Assembly: GCA_020284085.1 (NCBI GenBank)
Contig: JACEVL010000201.1
Location: forward strand, 1,101,668-1,165,667
From: Aporrectodea caliginosa
Taxonomy: Eukaryota; Annelida; Clitellata; Crassiclitellata; Lumbricidae
Reading direction: 5' to 3'
DNA length: 64,000 bases
Shown here piece after piece: positions 30,801-43,740 of this stretch (position 1 is the first letter of the stretch; the number at the start of each line of letters is the position of its first letter). The notes below the pieces were generated by a model. The model saw only the letters and a list, made by a program, of their open reading frames with translations. It was not told the DNA's origin and ran no database searches. The position numbers and the translations under genes are program-made.

Positions 30801-33800
30801 AGAAAGAGCTTCTAAAACATGTAAAGCAAGCTTTTGAATCTTTATGTCATTTTTCTGCATTAGAAATTGGATATTTCTGTTCGTTCTCCACATTTATCTT
30901 ACATATTATCAACAGTCCATTGTTCATTCACAAAACAATATGCACTAACAAATAATTAAGAAGTTTTTGCAAAGACCAGTTTATGATTAAGATAATAAAT
31001 ATTGCAAGTCCACAACATTTTGTCATTAAGTCGCAACAATAAAATATAATAATAATTTATGAATTTGACTATGACAGTATTATATTAAAAAATAGTCAAT
31101 TTAAAACAATGAATTGGTTTACAACAACATTATGTAATTACTAAATAAGTTAGCTGTCAGAAGAAAATTAGGACTATTCCTCCACTTTTAATTTCTGACA
31201 GAATATTTCTGCCTTGGAGAGAAACATCATTCTGCCTGGCAGACATTTTATAAAGAATTAAAAGAATTCATAGTCTGTTCATGCGACGTTGTTTCTTTTA
31301 GGATTATACAAAGTTAATGCATGACCTGAGTGACCTTCAACGTGCAGATCTAAACCGTCGACGACAAGCCTTGGAAAAGCTTCCAGTAGGTATCAGCTCC
31401 ATCACAGCCTGTACACATGACATACTGCCACAAGCAACAGTTCGATTGAAAATATCTTTGAATGTTTCTTACTTTTTATTGTCTGTTTTCAACAGTACTG
31501 GAAGCAGAATGATATATATGGAATGCTGAATTGATAAATATACAGTCAAACGCTTTGGGTGAAAAGGTGTTCCATTTCTTTATGTTTTCTTGAATTTTAG
31601 AACATTGTTGCTTAAACACATTAAATGTTTTTTCAGAAACAGATTTTTCTTGCACCTCACAGACGAGTGGAAGAAAAAGAGGAGCGACAGCTAAACATGG
31701 AACGAGCATTTGAAGACATGTACATGGCTGCCACAGGTAACAGTGCATCAAGATAGAGTCAGTTCTACCATATCTGGCTGCTATGGAGATGCACATAAAT
31801 TTCAGTTTCTGCATATGAAATCCTGGATTTGGCCCAGATATCACAAGAATGACTGTTTACAGGACCAGATTATATAGTTTTTTGACAAGGCAGTAGTGAA
31901 CAGACAATTTGTCTAAGTTCATTATATGGTGTCTGTTCAGTTTCTGGTTGCACGTCTGCTTTAGTTCAGTTTGTGACTTTTATTAAAATGCATCACATTT
32001 TTGTGTCTCTGATGCCTCTATGCTATCAGCCATGGAAATGTGTCTTGTTTGATGGTAGGTTGCTGATATTGCTTTTGGACCTAGCTATTCAGTGTTTGTT
32101 TTATATTAATTGCTTAATCTTGATGCAGCATATGTTCTTATTTTCTGCTGAGTTTTCCTCTTACCTGATTTGCAAATTGACTTTATTGCAGCTGAGTCCA
32201 GAAGCTTTGCCTATGTTGGGCCCACCAGCTAGAATCGCCTTTCTCAAGAGCTGTGACTCAAGTTTCTCATTTTATCCCTTCCACAGTTTTGCAAGTGCCT
32301 GAAGTTTCAATTTTTTGACAGTAATTCCACTGGTTCAGGTCAGAAGCACCAAGTGCTGATGAATTTTTTCTTCAAGTGGCACTTTATAAATATCAGATTA
32401 CAATTACAGCTTGGTTATTTCTTGTTAAATATATGATTATATTTTTTGTAGACTTTACCGGTGATCTGAGCCTTGCTTTGGATCCACACCCAGTTGTTCC
32501 GAGCGCCACTCCAAGTCTGGATGTTACCACAGAAATCCAACTTTCTGAAGAGGAAGAAGAATCATTTTCGAGAACTGGAACTATTTCTAAGGAGGCTTTA
32601 GGTGTCATGAATGATCAGAGGTCTTTCCCGCTCCCCACTCAACCTCCATGTGAAGATGTTCGCTCAGCTAGTCCTGTACAGGTTGAACCAAAAACAACTT
32701 TTGAGGTGCCTTCAGAACAAGGAGAGATATCTGTCAGTTCACGATCACGCTCGAATCTCTTGTGTAAGTTTCTGATTTTAACGTTATTGTTTATTTATGC
32801 TGCCAACCGTTTATTTCTTTTGTGTATCCTTGTGTTTCTTACCGTAAGTCATTTTTTCATGCAAACATAATAATAATAAAGTTTGTTGGACTTCAGTTTC
32901 CGCTTAAAGTGTCCATTTTGTCTGTCTTCAAATTACCGTGGCTTGTTCATTTCATTTCTTTTAGCAGGCAGAACGAGTAGCAGCAATCTGCGAAAAGTTT
33001 TTGATAAAATCAAAGCACAGAGAGAGGAGTGGATTCGGCAGTCTATCCAGGAGTCTCCGGAGAAGGATAGAGGAAGAGACACTGAAAGCATTGGTAAATG
33101 GCCTTATATTGGTTACCTAAAAACTTTAGCTGAAATACTTCTCGTAATAAATTTGATTTCTTTAAGTGGGAGTTTGTTGAGCCGTGTAATGTTAAGAAAG
33201 TGAGCGATGATGTTTCAGGTAGTGGAGGAAAGACAAAGAGCAAGGTGGACTGATGGCATTATTTGTGTGTGTGTGTGAAATTAAAATGTGCTCTTTTCAG
33301 AAACAGTTGATATGGTAGTACTAATGATAATATTAATATTTGTAATTTCAGCAGTAATGTGGAATTGAAATGATTTTCTGTCTGTTAGGAACTGAGCCAA
33401 AATCGCTGAGCCAGTACACGATATCCTCAAGCAGTGGTGACAGTCCAATTCAGCCAATTCGTCCTTTGCCACACCAGATATCTGGCTCGACATACAGTCT
33501 TTCTGGTGGCACAATGACAACCATGTCAGACGGAGGAGCGGATTTCAACACTCCACCAGTTGCGGAGGATTTCCATGTACGTCAGAGGCTTTCTTCTGGC
33601 TCATCTGGACGACCTTCAGTGTCAGATGCTGGCTCCCTTGCATCCAATGTTTCTCATGTGACTCCATCATCAGCCGGAAGCCAGATATCATATGGTAACT
33701 AAGCATAGAATCACCTCAAACTGCAAGTCTCGTGAGAGAACGTAGAACATTAACTGGCCTTAATATAAAAATATAATTTTGACATCTCAGTTCAATTTTA

Positions 33801-36800
33801 ACATCTCAGTTCAACTCCCTCAAAGTTTGATTTGCATCAACTCTAAACGTTATCTTGACGTATCTGCTCTATTACTTGAACTAATCTGACCTATAAACTC
33901 ATATAAAGTCCACTGAATGATTATAACGTAGCCCCGATCTCATGAAGACTATAAATATGATGCACAGAGAATCTAGGACTAGGTATGGCTGTGATATAAC
34001 ATTACATATTACATTACATTATGAGTCTTGCACGATAATTATTCTCTAATGTAACATTAAAGCTGAAATTTATAGATTGCTCGGTTTGGTAAATCCTACT
34101 CTTTATAGTCTTAATTGATTGGCAATTTCCTTTTATTTTCTGAATTTTTAAGAGTTACAATTTGGCTGTTTTTATTTACAATCTTTTATCAGCTGTTGGT
34201 ATAGATTGCTGCATATAAACTTTGCATATTTTAGAGCACAAATTGACCAGTTTGAATCATCCAGATATGGGTGGAATAGGACGTCAGCATCGGGTAACAG
34301 AAAACATAAATATAATTATCTTATATAGATAGTTTCAGCACATATTTTATGTCAAATATTTCACTTGTTTTTACTCCACTTTCAAATCTAAAAGTATCTC
34401 TCCCCAAATGATTTAACACTCTCAGTTTTGCAATAACTTTACGAGGCAGTTAGGTTGCCACTTAATGTATTAATCCCTGCTTACGATGCATTTAAAAAAG
34501 CTCTTGGGCGGGCTATTCTTCTGACTGGTGCAATTTATATTTCATCATTACATTTCTGTATGCAGTAAACTTGTTATAAGAGGTTTTAATAAATAAAAGT
34601 TGTATGTACACCAGAATGTCATAACATACATCGTTATAATGAAAATTCTGGTATAGCTTGGTTGTCAGGAATGTGGAGTCCAATTTAATCCAGGATTAAT
34701 ATGCCTGTTTATAGTATGACCTTATTCTAATGTGGCAGTTGATGTGGATCCCAAAACCATATCAGTGATGGTAATTGTAAGCTCATTCAATTTCTTCATA
34801 TTTCTGTTGCTTTCACTGTTTAATCAGCCTACATCAGACGTGAACAGTGGGTTGAGAAGTGTGAATGGCGATGAAAATGCTGTTAAGCACAAAATTGAAC
34901 TTCAGCAGAAAGAGTTTGAGTAAGTGTATGTCAAAAAATGTTCTATAATAGTTGTGTAAACAACTGTTTGAAGAAGTATAAATTTGATTTTGGGGGAAAA
35001 TTAAATTATTCATTTTACCATATCATCTGACACAGAAATTTATTTAGTTTAATCTTTTCTGTTTGACCAAACAACAATGTGCATAGGATCTATTTAATGG
35101 CTGATATAGAAAATCATCCAACTTGCTGTCTTCTGTATACTTCATGCTTAAAGCCAACTACTTGACATTGTAAGTACCCAGTAAGCTGCTGGTTCCCTTT
35201 GTGTGTACCTCTATTATGCAGTGTCTTGAGTTTTCTGTCATTGGTCTGATTGTTTGGAATGGGCTCCCTCTGGAGTTGTGACTCCTACCTAGAGATTCTT
35301 GTGACACATTCTACAACAGCCTAAAATATGTCCTTTTCTGCCTGGGTTGAGACAGGAGTGTCTCTGAGTCTGAGTAGAAATTTCTGAATGAATGAATGAC
35401 TTAATGATTTGGTGTACCAGTCATTACTTGTTCGTAACAGTTTATGCATGGAATGGTTCATATTTTAACTTTCAGACGCCAGCGAAAAGAGTATGAAGAT
35501 CAGCTGAAGATGCTGGAGGAAAAGAAGCGTCGTCTTCAGCAACACCAGCGTCTTTCCGATACTTCTGGCTTCTACAGAGATGACGTTTCCCAGCGGCAGA
35601 ACTGTCTTCTTGATGAGCAAAATGGAAAAACTCAACCACACAACATCACAGATTCAACAGCTTCAACTGAAAAGTCATATGAACATGGTAACTCGGCACA
35701 GATGTGGGCCAACAAAACTCACACTAAGTCCAAAGAGCCTCTTTATTCAAGTGACACTGTGAGAAATCCTACCTCCAAGCTGCAGCTGTCCTGTGACAAT
35801 TCTGCTTCCACTTTTGTCACTGGTTCTCTATCGAGTGATGGCTCTCGCTCAGAGGCTGGTTCTCTGTTGGCTGATGGTTCGGGCTTAAACAGGAATCATG
35901 TGAAACGCTATCAGGAGGAGCTGCTTCAACGTCAGGCCAATCAACCGACAGCCGTAGCACTTGCTCGCGAGAAGCTACAACTCCGTGCCCAGCAGCTGCT
36001 TGAGAAAAGTGCCTCACGACCAAGCAGCAGCCACACATTAAGTCTGTCGAATACTTCTAGTACCTGTAGTGAAAGCAACACGGACAGATTGCGTTCTGGT
36101 GTATGTGGCAATGAATTGAGCGCAATACTTGAGACAAGTGAGCGGCTTGAGTTGTCAGCTCGTCCAATAAGGCTTGACCGTTATGTCTCACCATCTGAGG
36201 ACCATTCTGATTCAGTGCTGAGGGATTTTCTTGACGATTCATCGCCTCTTTCATCAATGTTAACGCGTCCCAGCAACGTGAGTTTTAGTTCTAACTCTCT
36301 GCTTGAAGGTACCTGCATTGTTTAATTATTGTTATTGTTCGTATTATTTTTAATATTACTATTATTGTTGTAGCTATTTGAATATCTCTTCTAGTTATAC
36401 AACTGCTGTGCCACCTACTGTAATGAAACGAGTCAACATCCATGGACGGCCATGTTCTTAGCCTGTGGTGCGATAGCAGCCACCACCTACTGAAATGAAA
36501 TGAGTCCAGTTTATTACGACCTTCATGACGTATAGGCTTTTAGCAGCGCCACCTACCGAAATGAATCTGTAGCGCAACGAAAAGTTGACTTCATGATTTC
36601 ATGATATCTCTCTTCTATTGTATTATAGATACCAAAAGATAGTGGGTTGAATTTGTATTCGTTAGGTTTTGAGGCAAATTACTGATGATAACGAGGTTTG
36701 GTAAGGCTTGGTATGACACAATTAATTTGTGCTGTTGGAGTGTTGGTAGCTCTCCCTGTCTTAAGGTTGTAACTGTGGCTGATGCACACACATAACAGTA

Positions 36801-39800
36801 GCAAAGCCATTTGCAAAATCTATGCTGGCCACTGCCTGACCAGGTTCTCTGATTTCCAACCCAGATGAGCTGAGTTATAGCTGCTCAAATGCAATATTCT
36901 TTGTCTAATTAATTGCAGTGTCTAATTCTATGTTGCTTGCATTTCTGTTAACAGCTTACACAACCTCCTGTAGCTTCTGAGGATCCCATGGTCAGAAATG
37001 CAAGTGGTAGGACATATGATTTTAGTCTTGGTGAAGGAGTTTCAACAAATATGCCTCATACAGTTAGCAAGAAACAGTGGCAAGAAAGTTCTTTGAAACC
37101 AACTCAAACAAATGAATCTCAGGAAACTGACCAGCCCAATAAAAGTGGATCTGTAACATCTGGTGGAAGACAAGAAATTCTCCACCAAACTAATGTTGGA
37201 CAGTTTCTTAGTGTATCGCATCCAGTTGTTTATCAAGTTTCTTCATACGATGACTTTGCTCCTAGGACTCTTGATAAAATACCGAAGGCTTTATTAGATA
37301 GCTTGTCTTCCACAAAAAATTGTAAAAGTCTGGAAGTGACCAGTAAGGATAGTGAAGCAGAACGAAATTTTCTTCATACTTTTTCAGAGAGACCATTTGT
37401 ATTGAAAATGGCTCATAGCAGTGAGACTTCAACTCATCCCAAGGAGACAGAGCACAGTGATCAAAGTTTAAAAAGTGCACAATTACAGGCAGTGACTCAG
37501 ACCTACCCGCTGGAACAAAAAAACTGGAATTTTCAAAGTCGATTGTCTCAGAATAGCGTAACACACCACAGTGACATTCCAAAAGATGCTAATGGAAGCC
37601 TAAGTCAGTATACCATGTCAACAGATAGCAGAAGTTGGGGGTCACATGTAGGCAGTGATCATTCTCCGATTTCAGTAGATCACAGAACACTTTTGGCAGA
37701 TTTGGATTACAGAGAAATTGATGACAATGACAGTTTGGATGGGAGTCAAACAGTTTGTGTTGAAACCTCTGAACAGATTGTAAATAATAAATCTTGTGAA
37801 AAAGTTGTTGACAGTGATTCACTAATTGGTGGATTAGATGTCGAGGGAAGAATGACTGTTGATGATCGTTCCAGTTTTAAAGATCAAAGATCAAATACCT
37901 CCTGTCGTGATCAAGAATTTCCTGTGCAGTATAAGAAAGCTGAACATTATGATGTTTCATCTCAAGATGTTCCAGTATCTGTGCTTCCAAAACCAGCAAT
38001 GTCAGAAAGTCAGATTTCAATGGTCTCAGGAGAAAAATTCTGTAATTTGGAAAGTGATGAAGAGGACAATTTTCCCTCACATGGACTCATTAGTTATTCT
38101 GGAAATGTCTACCAGGAATGGCGGCCACTAGTTCAAGATGAGAGCCCTAAAACATCAGCTTCGGAACATTCGCAGCAGGTGGAACAGAGCATAAACACCA
38201 GAACACAAGATGCGGCTGAAGGAATCACTGGAGGACCAGTCAATGAACTCGTTATTGTTGGCAAGGGGACATTTAAGGAGCCAAATGCGTCTACAAGACT
38301 ACATACTTTGGACTTGCATAGAGAGGAGTCGTCTACTGGTATATGCAAAGATGAGTCCGTCAGAGCTGGATACTGGAGCTTTCACGGCTTTCAAGGAGTC
38401 CGTGCATTTCATACGGCCTCATCTGACATGCAGTTTGCAAATCATGATCCATTACAGGACGATGCAACCTTTCCAACTGTGCTTGAAGAATCAAAATCAA
38501 GTGAATCTGAGAAGTGTGCTTCTGAGAAACTTCCACAGTTTCCTCTTCCCAACATGCAGAGCACTTTGATAGATGAGGAAGGTAATGAGACACCTGAGAT
38601 ATCGCCGTCCCATGTCCAGAATCCAGAGGCAGATCTGTCGCAGCATTCCTTTACTGGTTCACTAAATAGCAGGTTGTCATCAGAAGCGGGTGTTGGGCTG
38701 CACTTCAAACGTAATTCCAATCAGATCCGGATCATTCCACCACATTCTCATAGTGGATCTGAAAGAGTATTGCCACTAGAGAACTCATCAGCAGAGTCTG
38801 TCAACCACCGATCATCGCAACCAAAACAATATCAACCTGAGTTTTATTCTCTTGTGGCTCACACAAGTGGTGATTATAGAAGTCATGAGTTATTGGGTGA
38901 TGAAAAAGTGCACGGTTTTGCCACAAGTGGAAGCTTTCCATTGCAGAACGATCCCACGCACCTGAGAAAAACTGTGTCGAGCATCAACAGTAAGTCATGT
39001 GACATGGACCTTCGGAAACAGGGCATTGCAGCAGCAGCATCATGTGAGCAGGACAGCGTGTTGAGTGAAGAAACAAATGGGTCAACCTGTACAAGAAATA
39101 ACTGGGGAGAAATATTTGAGACATACAGATCTACAAATACTACTTCTAAAAGCGGTGTTGTCTATGATGTCAGCAAGTATGAAGCCAAAGCTCAGAAGAA
39201 TATTCTGTCTGAACTTTGTGACGATGAACAGCAGATGACTTTGAAGGTTTCAGCTAATGAAGAAGATGATACTGATGAAAATTCCAGTCGTTCACATTCA
39301 TTTGACATTCTGGTAAATGCTTTGTGTTCTTCTGTGTTTAATTTTATGGTGTGGATGGTGACATAGTGAGAATTTTGATCAATCTGTTTCTACAGAGGTC
39401 TTGGATTCGATTACACATCAGGGCAGTCAGGTCATTCAAGGCTTTTGTTCTGTTAGCACCTTCTGGTGAAATTTTCAGTAATTTGAGATTACTAACCACC
39501 TGTCCTCATTATGTCAGAGCTTAGTAAATGATGCTATGGAAAAAGAGATTTCCCTTAACACTTTAACGACGAAAGTGTACTAAAAGCGACTGGGTCACCA
39601 ATGCAGCTCATCGTTAAAGTGTTAAGCTAACCCAGAGAGACAGATGTAGCTATGAACTGGAGAGATTTTATTTTCTTAGCTTATGCGTGTTTTGCTGTTT
39701 CCTGTCTTGTGTAAAATTGCAAATATAAATTTTTTTAACTTTGAGCAAATTTCTGAAAAATTTACTTGCCCAATGACCTGATGTCCACTTAGTAGATATT

Positions 39801-42800
39801 CATTATCATCGTCAGTGGATTGCCCCTTTTCCACAGCATTGCTGTTTCAATGACTCTGCCATACATTAGTTTCCAGGATTTGTGTAACTGAAGAGTTTTT
39901 TGGGTGAAGGTCCTCCTTCACCATCCAGGTGCTTGTTTGCCTTGCCTTGGACTGTCTCTTACAGGTTCTTGCAAAACTGGAAATCAAGGATCTTGAACCC
40001 TAGCACAGACCTGCTTACAGTAGCACCTTTAACAGATTTGTTGACTCTAACAAACATTTTCTTCATGTAATGTTGCAGGCTACTGAGCCCGGGATACTTG
40101 ATGAACCAGAGTTGACTCTTGTCAGTGCCAATTCACCCACAATGAGCAGCTATGGAATGTTTTCCCAGTCGTCGAGTCCAATGCGTAAGAACCTTGAATC
40201 GTCATCACTCTTATCATTTGAACGTCACGAGCTGAGTGCAAAGAGCACTTCCCTCACCTCAAGATCAGCTCAGTTCACCGAGCATTCCGAGCAAAAGAAG
40301 CTGCCTCCACGGTCACGAAATGGGAGTTCTCAAGCGAAGGATATTAATAACAGTGCAACATCTGACAAAGTTTCTCGATTTCTATCGCATACTGAAATGT
40401 CGAAAACTAGTGATGGTCTGCAGAATCCAGGGAACCAGAGCAAAGACAAGGAACCAGCCTCTGAAACAGATGATTGGCTGAATAGCACTGGAAACAGTGA
40501 AAGTGGATCAGGTAGAGTGTATTCCTTAAATTAAAGTCTTGTGTTTTCGTTTGATGTGATTAAAAATCAAACCAAATTCAATATCTAAATTAAGGTGTTT
40601 CTGTGTAAGTTAGCAACCCAAACATATAAATGAACACATCGAACTCCAGTTTTTTAAGCTGTGCATTGATGCATCAATGCACAGCTTCCCAAAAACTGCA
40701 TAAATTTTGAACCAAAGGTCCTGAAGTTTGTACCCTAACTTCCTAAGGTATCGGCAACTTATGAAAAATATTAAAAAGTCAATTTCTGACCAACAGTCCA
40801 TACTGTTTGTCGGAATCACATGTTATATGCCAATTAAATAACAATAAATTTAATCAGTTGTCTGGCTGAAGAGCAAGGTATTGACTAAGCCTCTCATTTA
40901 TGTTTTAGATGGTGTAAGCCTGCAGTCTGCATTCATGACTAGGAAGAAGGATTTTATTGCAAAATCTCTGCAGAGAGTTGTGGAGGCAAAAGAGAAAGCC
41001 AAAACCAGCCAATCAGACCGTAAACTGATTGAAAATCAACAGCATCTGACTAAAACTGTTTCAAGTTACATCAAAAGCCGAGCTGTTCATGAAAAACAAG
41101 GTCTGTGGGAAGAAACTAAAATGTTGATTCGATGGCCATTTTAGTATGAGCATGTCTTGTGATCCAACAATTTAGGGTTTGAACCTTTTGGTGTCTGATG
41201 CTGTTTAATGTCCTGGGTCAAGTTACCAGTGTTTATTTTGTCTAGACTTCTTAAGAAATAGTAGATATTGCAAATGCATCTGTCACATGCTAAAGTCTTC
41301 GACCAGTCGGCATACTTTTGGAATGCTTTGCATTTTCAGGAAAGTTTGAAAATAGAAATAGACAATAATGTTGACAAAAATGAACAAAGGTAGAGAGACA
41401 TGTGAAACGTGCCCTTTCACCTTTCGAATCATTGCATATGTTTTGAATGGCTGTCCTTACATTGCTGCAGGTTCTCAGCTGACCCAGGATACAGGAAACA
41501 TCAGTGAAACATCTTCTGAAGGTCGCAAACTCGCGGAGAAAGCAATGAAAAATAGGACAGCAAGGTACTAGTCACAAGCAATTTTATTATCATGCGTATC
41601 CTAGCATGGTATCTATTTTTTTTACTTTTGTAGCTCTGTTTTTGATATTTAATGGTTTTAGAATTTTAAAGTATTTAAGTATGTGATATGTGAAGTAATG
41701 CAATATATGATAGGTTTGTGGTATAAAACATGCCTTGCAAAATATATATATATATATATATAATATATTATACACTGTGTCCGGGAGAAAAAGATCCCTT
41801 ATGGCTTAGGTTAAGTTAGGTCAGAACATTGTGTATGCACTGATCGACCATCATAGGTTAGTATCTTGTGTTATGCACTGACCATTTTAGGTCTAGTATC
41901 TTGTGTTATGCATTGACCATCGCTGTAATTAATGTACCTGACTGTTGCAGACACATTATGTTAAGCAAAATTCTCATATTTAGGTTGTACAACCAATTGG
42001 AAGAGGTGAAGCAAAAGAAGGAGGAGGACGATAGAAAAGCCTTCTATGCACAGAACCGAGAAAAGCGTAGAGACTTCGAAAAGGTAGCGTCTTGATTTTA
42101 TTATCACAGTTTAATATGAGTAATATTGATTGTTTAGCACCAAGGTGGGTTTCTTTAAACATACTATTAGAGGCAGCCATGCCTTTGAATTTGCAAATTC
42201 ATTTAACAGGTTGACCATTTGACGATCGGCAATCATTCCACCCCCATCAATAGTGTGCAGTCATTGTACTCATTTTATTACCAGATTCACTAGAGAATGA
42301 TGCTTGTGAAACAGATAATTTGAGCCAGTAAATGTATATCTTTCTCATCTGGCATATTTGAACTTGGGCAAGTCCTTCACTCAATTGGCTTCGGCGTGAA
42401 GCTCCGATTCAGTGTCCGCGCTGTACTCGCCTCTGAGGAGAAATCTTGAAGGGGCGGCAGTGTCATAAATCTTGACAGTCCTGCTTGTTAACCCCTAGAT
42501 AATTGCACCTCTTTAAAAGAGGTGCAATTGATATCCATCTATTTAATGCTAAATTACATTCTCTTGGAATCAAATCATTGTGTTTTCACAACGAATTTCA
42601 GATTTTGCAAACTGTGCTGTTTATAAGTAAGTAAAACTCCATGTGCAACGTAGGGGTGGTGTTCATTTCCTGCTCTTTGGCTGGCAGTGTCTCAAAGTTC
42701 TAGATACAGGATCAGGTCGTCACAGGATTTGCCATACACTTTCCAGTTTACCCAAGTGCCAAATTAAAATTATACTGCTTGGGAAAGAAGTGTGCTTGAA

Positions 42801-43070
42801 TAAGTTGTCCAAAGCATATGCAGTTCATGCAAATGCTGTATATGACATTTGACAGAGTTCTATACAGGTAATTTGGAGTGAGTTTATGTATGTATTGACA
42901 CAGTTCTCTTGCATTTGCTTTTATTTTTAATTTCATATTTTAGGATGTTCCATACAAAGTGGCATGTTAAAAGATTTTTTTGTATTAGTTAGTTATTTTA
43001 TTAATTTTTTTACATATTTCTTTTACAGAAACACTCCGAGTCAAAAAAGAAGAAAACAGCGAAGAAATGA
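27788..43070 (+). CDS. CEP295: Centrosomal protein CEP295
   Basis: Centriolar protein needed in known animals for centriole-to-centrosome conversion and wall assembly. Twenty-one coding exons join in phase: 27788-27874, 28203-28298, 28748-28858, 29327-29466, 29841-29938, 30251-30345, 30680-30820, 31302-31385, 31637-31736, 32452-32763, 32965-33093, 33389-33694, 34235-34293, 34828-34919, 35476-36277, 36955-39312, 40079-40511, 40909-41100, 41471-41564, 41984-42083, 43029-43070. The sum is 5871 nt, 1956 residues plus stop; human CEP295 is about 2600. The N-terminus (LSPNEEARILKEE, then a long basic coiled coil with FEDMY at about 310) matches the family. The middle is Ser-rich and disordered. Residues 1815-1956 form an ALMS motif. 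No polyadenylation signal was pinned down. Confidence 0.92.
35222..35398 (+). mobile_element. LINE 3' end with (GAAT)n tail in CEP295 intron 14
   Basis: The frame reads FSVIGLIVWNGLPLEL, a TGA, then LLPRDSCDTFYNSLKYVLF before a stop, equivalent to the FSxxGPxxWNSLPxxLR end of CR1/L2-like ORF2. It closes with GAATGAATGAATGA. It resembles the copy at 10855-11215. Confidence 0.75.
35476..36277 (+). CDS. CEP295: CEP295 exon 15: coiled coil and Ser-rich region
   Basis: 802 nt, entered in phase 2. It starts ERQRKEYEDQLKMLEEKKRR, a coiled coil corresponding to the vertebrate EIEEQKQKQLELLEQ segment, then becomes Ser/Thr-rich. Both AAC|GTGAGT at 36278 and G|GTACCT near 36309 could serve as donors. 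Only the first keeps phase 0 with exon 16, so it was chosen. Confidence 0.88.
36405..36570. repeat. ~70 bp tandem repeat with GCCACCTACTG core
   Basis: Three units at about 36410, 36482 and 36549, each with (G)CCACCTAC(T/C)G followed by AATGAAA or AATGAAT. It lies between CEP295 exons 15 and 16. A single related copy (TGTGCCACCTACTGCCATAAAG) is in RYK intron 1 near 15952. Confidence 0.7.
36955..39312 (+). CDS. CEP295: CEP295 exon 16: large disordered exon
   Basis: 2358 nt, 786 codons, acceptor TTCTGTTAACAG, donor GTAAATG, phases 0 and 0. The sequence is Ser-, Glu-, Gln- and His-rich with no recognisable domain, as in the central part of vertebrate CEP295. It begins LTQPPVASEDP upstream of the first Met, so the first Met codon is not a start. 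Confidence 0.88.
39559..39621. mobile_element. 63 bp piggyBac-like micro-MITE
   Basis: Ends CACTTTAACGA / TCGTTAAAGTG form an inverted repeat, flanked by TTAA on both sides (39555-39558, 39622-39625), the piggyBac target site. Only about 40 bp lie between the repeats. It sits in CEP295 intron 16. Confidence 0.7.
40656..40687. repeat. Perfect 32 bp palindrome
   Basis: AAGCTGTGCATTGATG is followed directly by its reverse complement with no loop. Weaker pairing continues outside (CAGTTTTTT against AAAAACTG). In CEP295 intron 17. Confidence 0.85.
40909..43070 (+). CDS. CEP295: CEP295 exons 18-21: C-terminal ALMS motif
   Basis: Exon 18 encodes LQSAFMTRKKDFIAKSLQR, exon 19 RKLAEKAMKNRTAR, exon 20 LYNQLEEVKQKKEEDDRKAF then YAQNREKRRDFEK. 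Exon 21 (43029-43070) adds only KHSESKKKKTAKK before TGA. This is the ALMS motif shared by ALMS1, CEP295 and related centrosomal proteins, known to help target centrioles. The 13-residue last exon lies 945 bp beyond exon 20 and is easy to miss. Confidence 0.9.
41738..41815. repeat. (AT)n and isolated mariner-like terminus
   Basis: An AT dinucleotide run ends in TATA followed by CACTGTGTCCGGGAGAAA. The first ten bases equal the ends of the MITE at 26733-27527, and TA precedes them. No opposite end was seen downstream, so this is a single-ended relic. Confidence 0.5.
42499..42527. repeat. 29 bp inverted repeat
   Basis: AATTGCACCTCTT and its reverse complement are separated by TAA. In CEP295 intron 20, with no evident role. 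Confidence 0.85.
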
Positions 43071-43552
43071 TTTTAAATTACAAAGCCATCGTACTGCAGC
43101 TCAATTCTTATTTATCTTGTCCCAACGGACAATAGTCTCAAACTGGACATTACAGCATTTTTGATCTATTAAGTGTTTTATAATATCATATTACATCACA
43201 TTACAGTAATTTTGTCTTGTTAAATTTTTAGCCTAACTTATTCCTGCCAAGAATGCATAAATATGTTTGCATAAAATTTGCATTCATGGCTAGAATAATA
43301 CCAGTCAGTAGCTAATATCACATTGTTTGCCTGTGCTGTAAATAATTGATTTTTGATCGATCAAGGAATGCACGCTAGTGGACTCACTAGCTGATTGGTC
43401 ATTTGAAAGATTGAGATGAGAAATACAGGCTAGTTAATTACAGGCATGTATGTACTATGTACTTACATAAGACACTTTATACAGTGGCTATTTTATTACA
43501 TCTCAAAAGTGCTGGAACATCACTAAAACTGTCACCCGTGGTAGGCTAAAAA

Positions 43553-43740
43553 TGAGTTGTGGCATGGTAGCTGATTGGATAGAGAACTTAGAGTGCTCGA
43601 TTTATAACACAAGAGTACAGGTTTGAGCCCCACCCCCCATGAGGTGGTAAGAGTGTAGTGACCTTGAGCCAAGTCCCTTCATAAGTGGTTCCTCAGTGCC
43701 ATCTACGTATGCTGTGAGATTGTGCACTATAGAAATTTGG
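43553..43740 (+). mobile_element. tRNA-derived SINE
   Basis: TAGCTGATTGGATAGAG fits the pol III A box (TRGYNNANNGG) and CAGGTTTGAGCCCC the B box, about 50 bp apart as in a tRNA. A body with GTGACCTTGAGCCAAGTCCC follows. It is not a functional tRNA: the acceptor stem and CCA-side pairing are lacking. Confidence 0.65.

Noticed and set aside
31973..32302. 109-codon plus-strand ORF between CEP295 exons 9 and 10
   Set aside because: Lies fully within an intron, is hydrophobic and T-rich; exons 9 and 10 join in phase without it.
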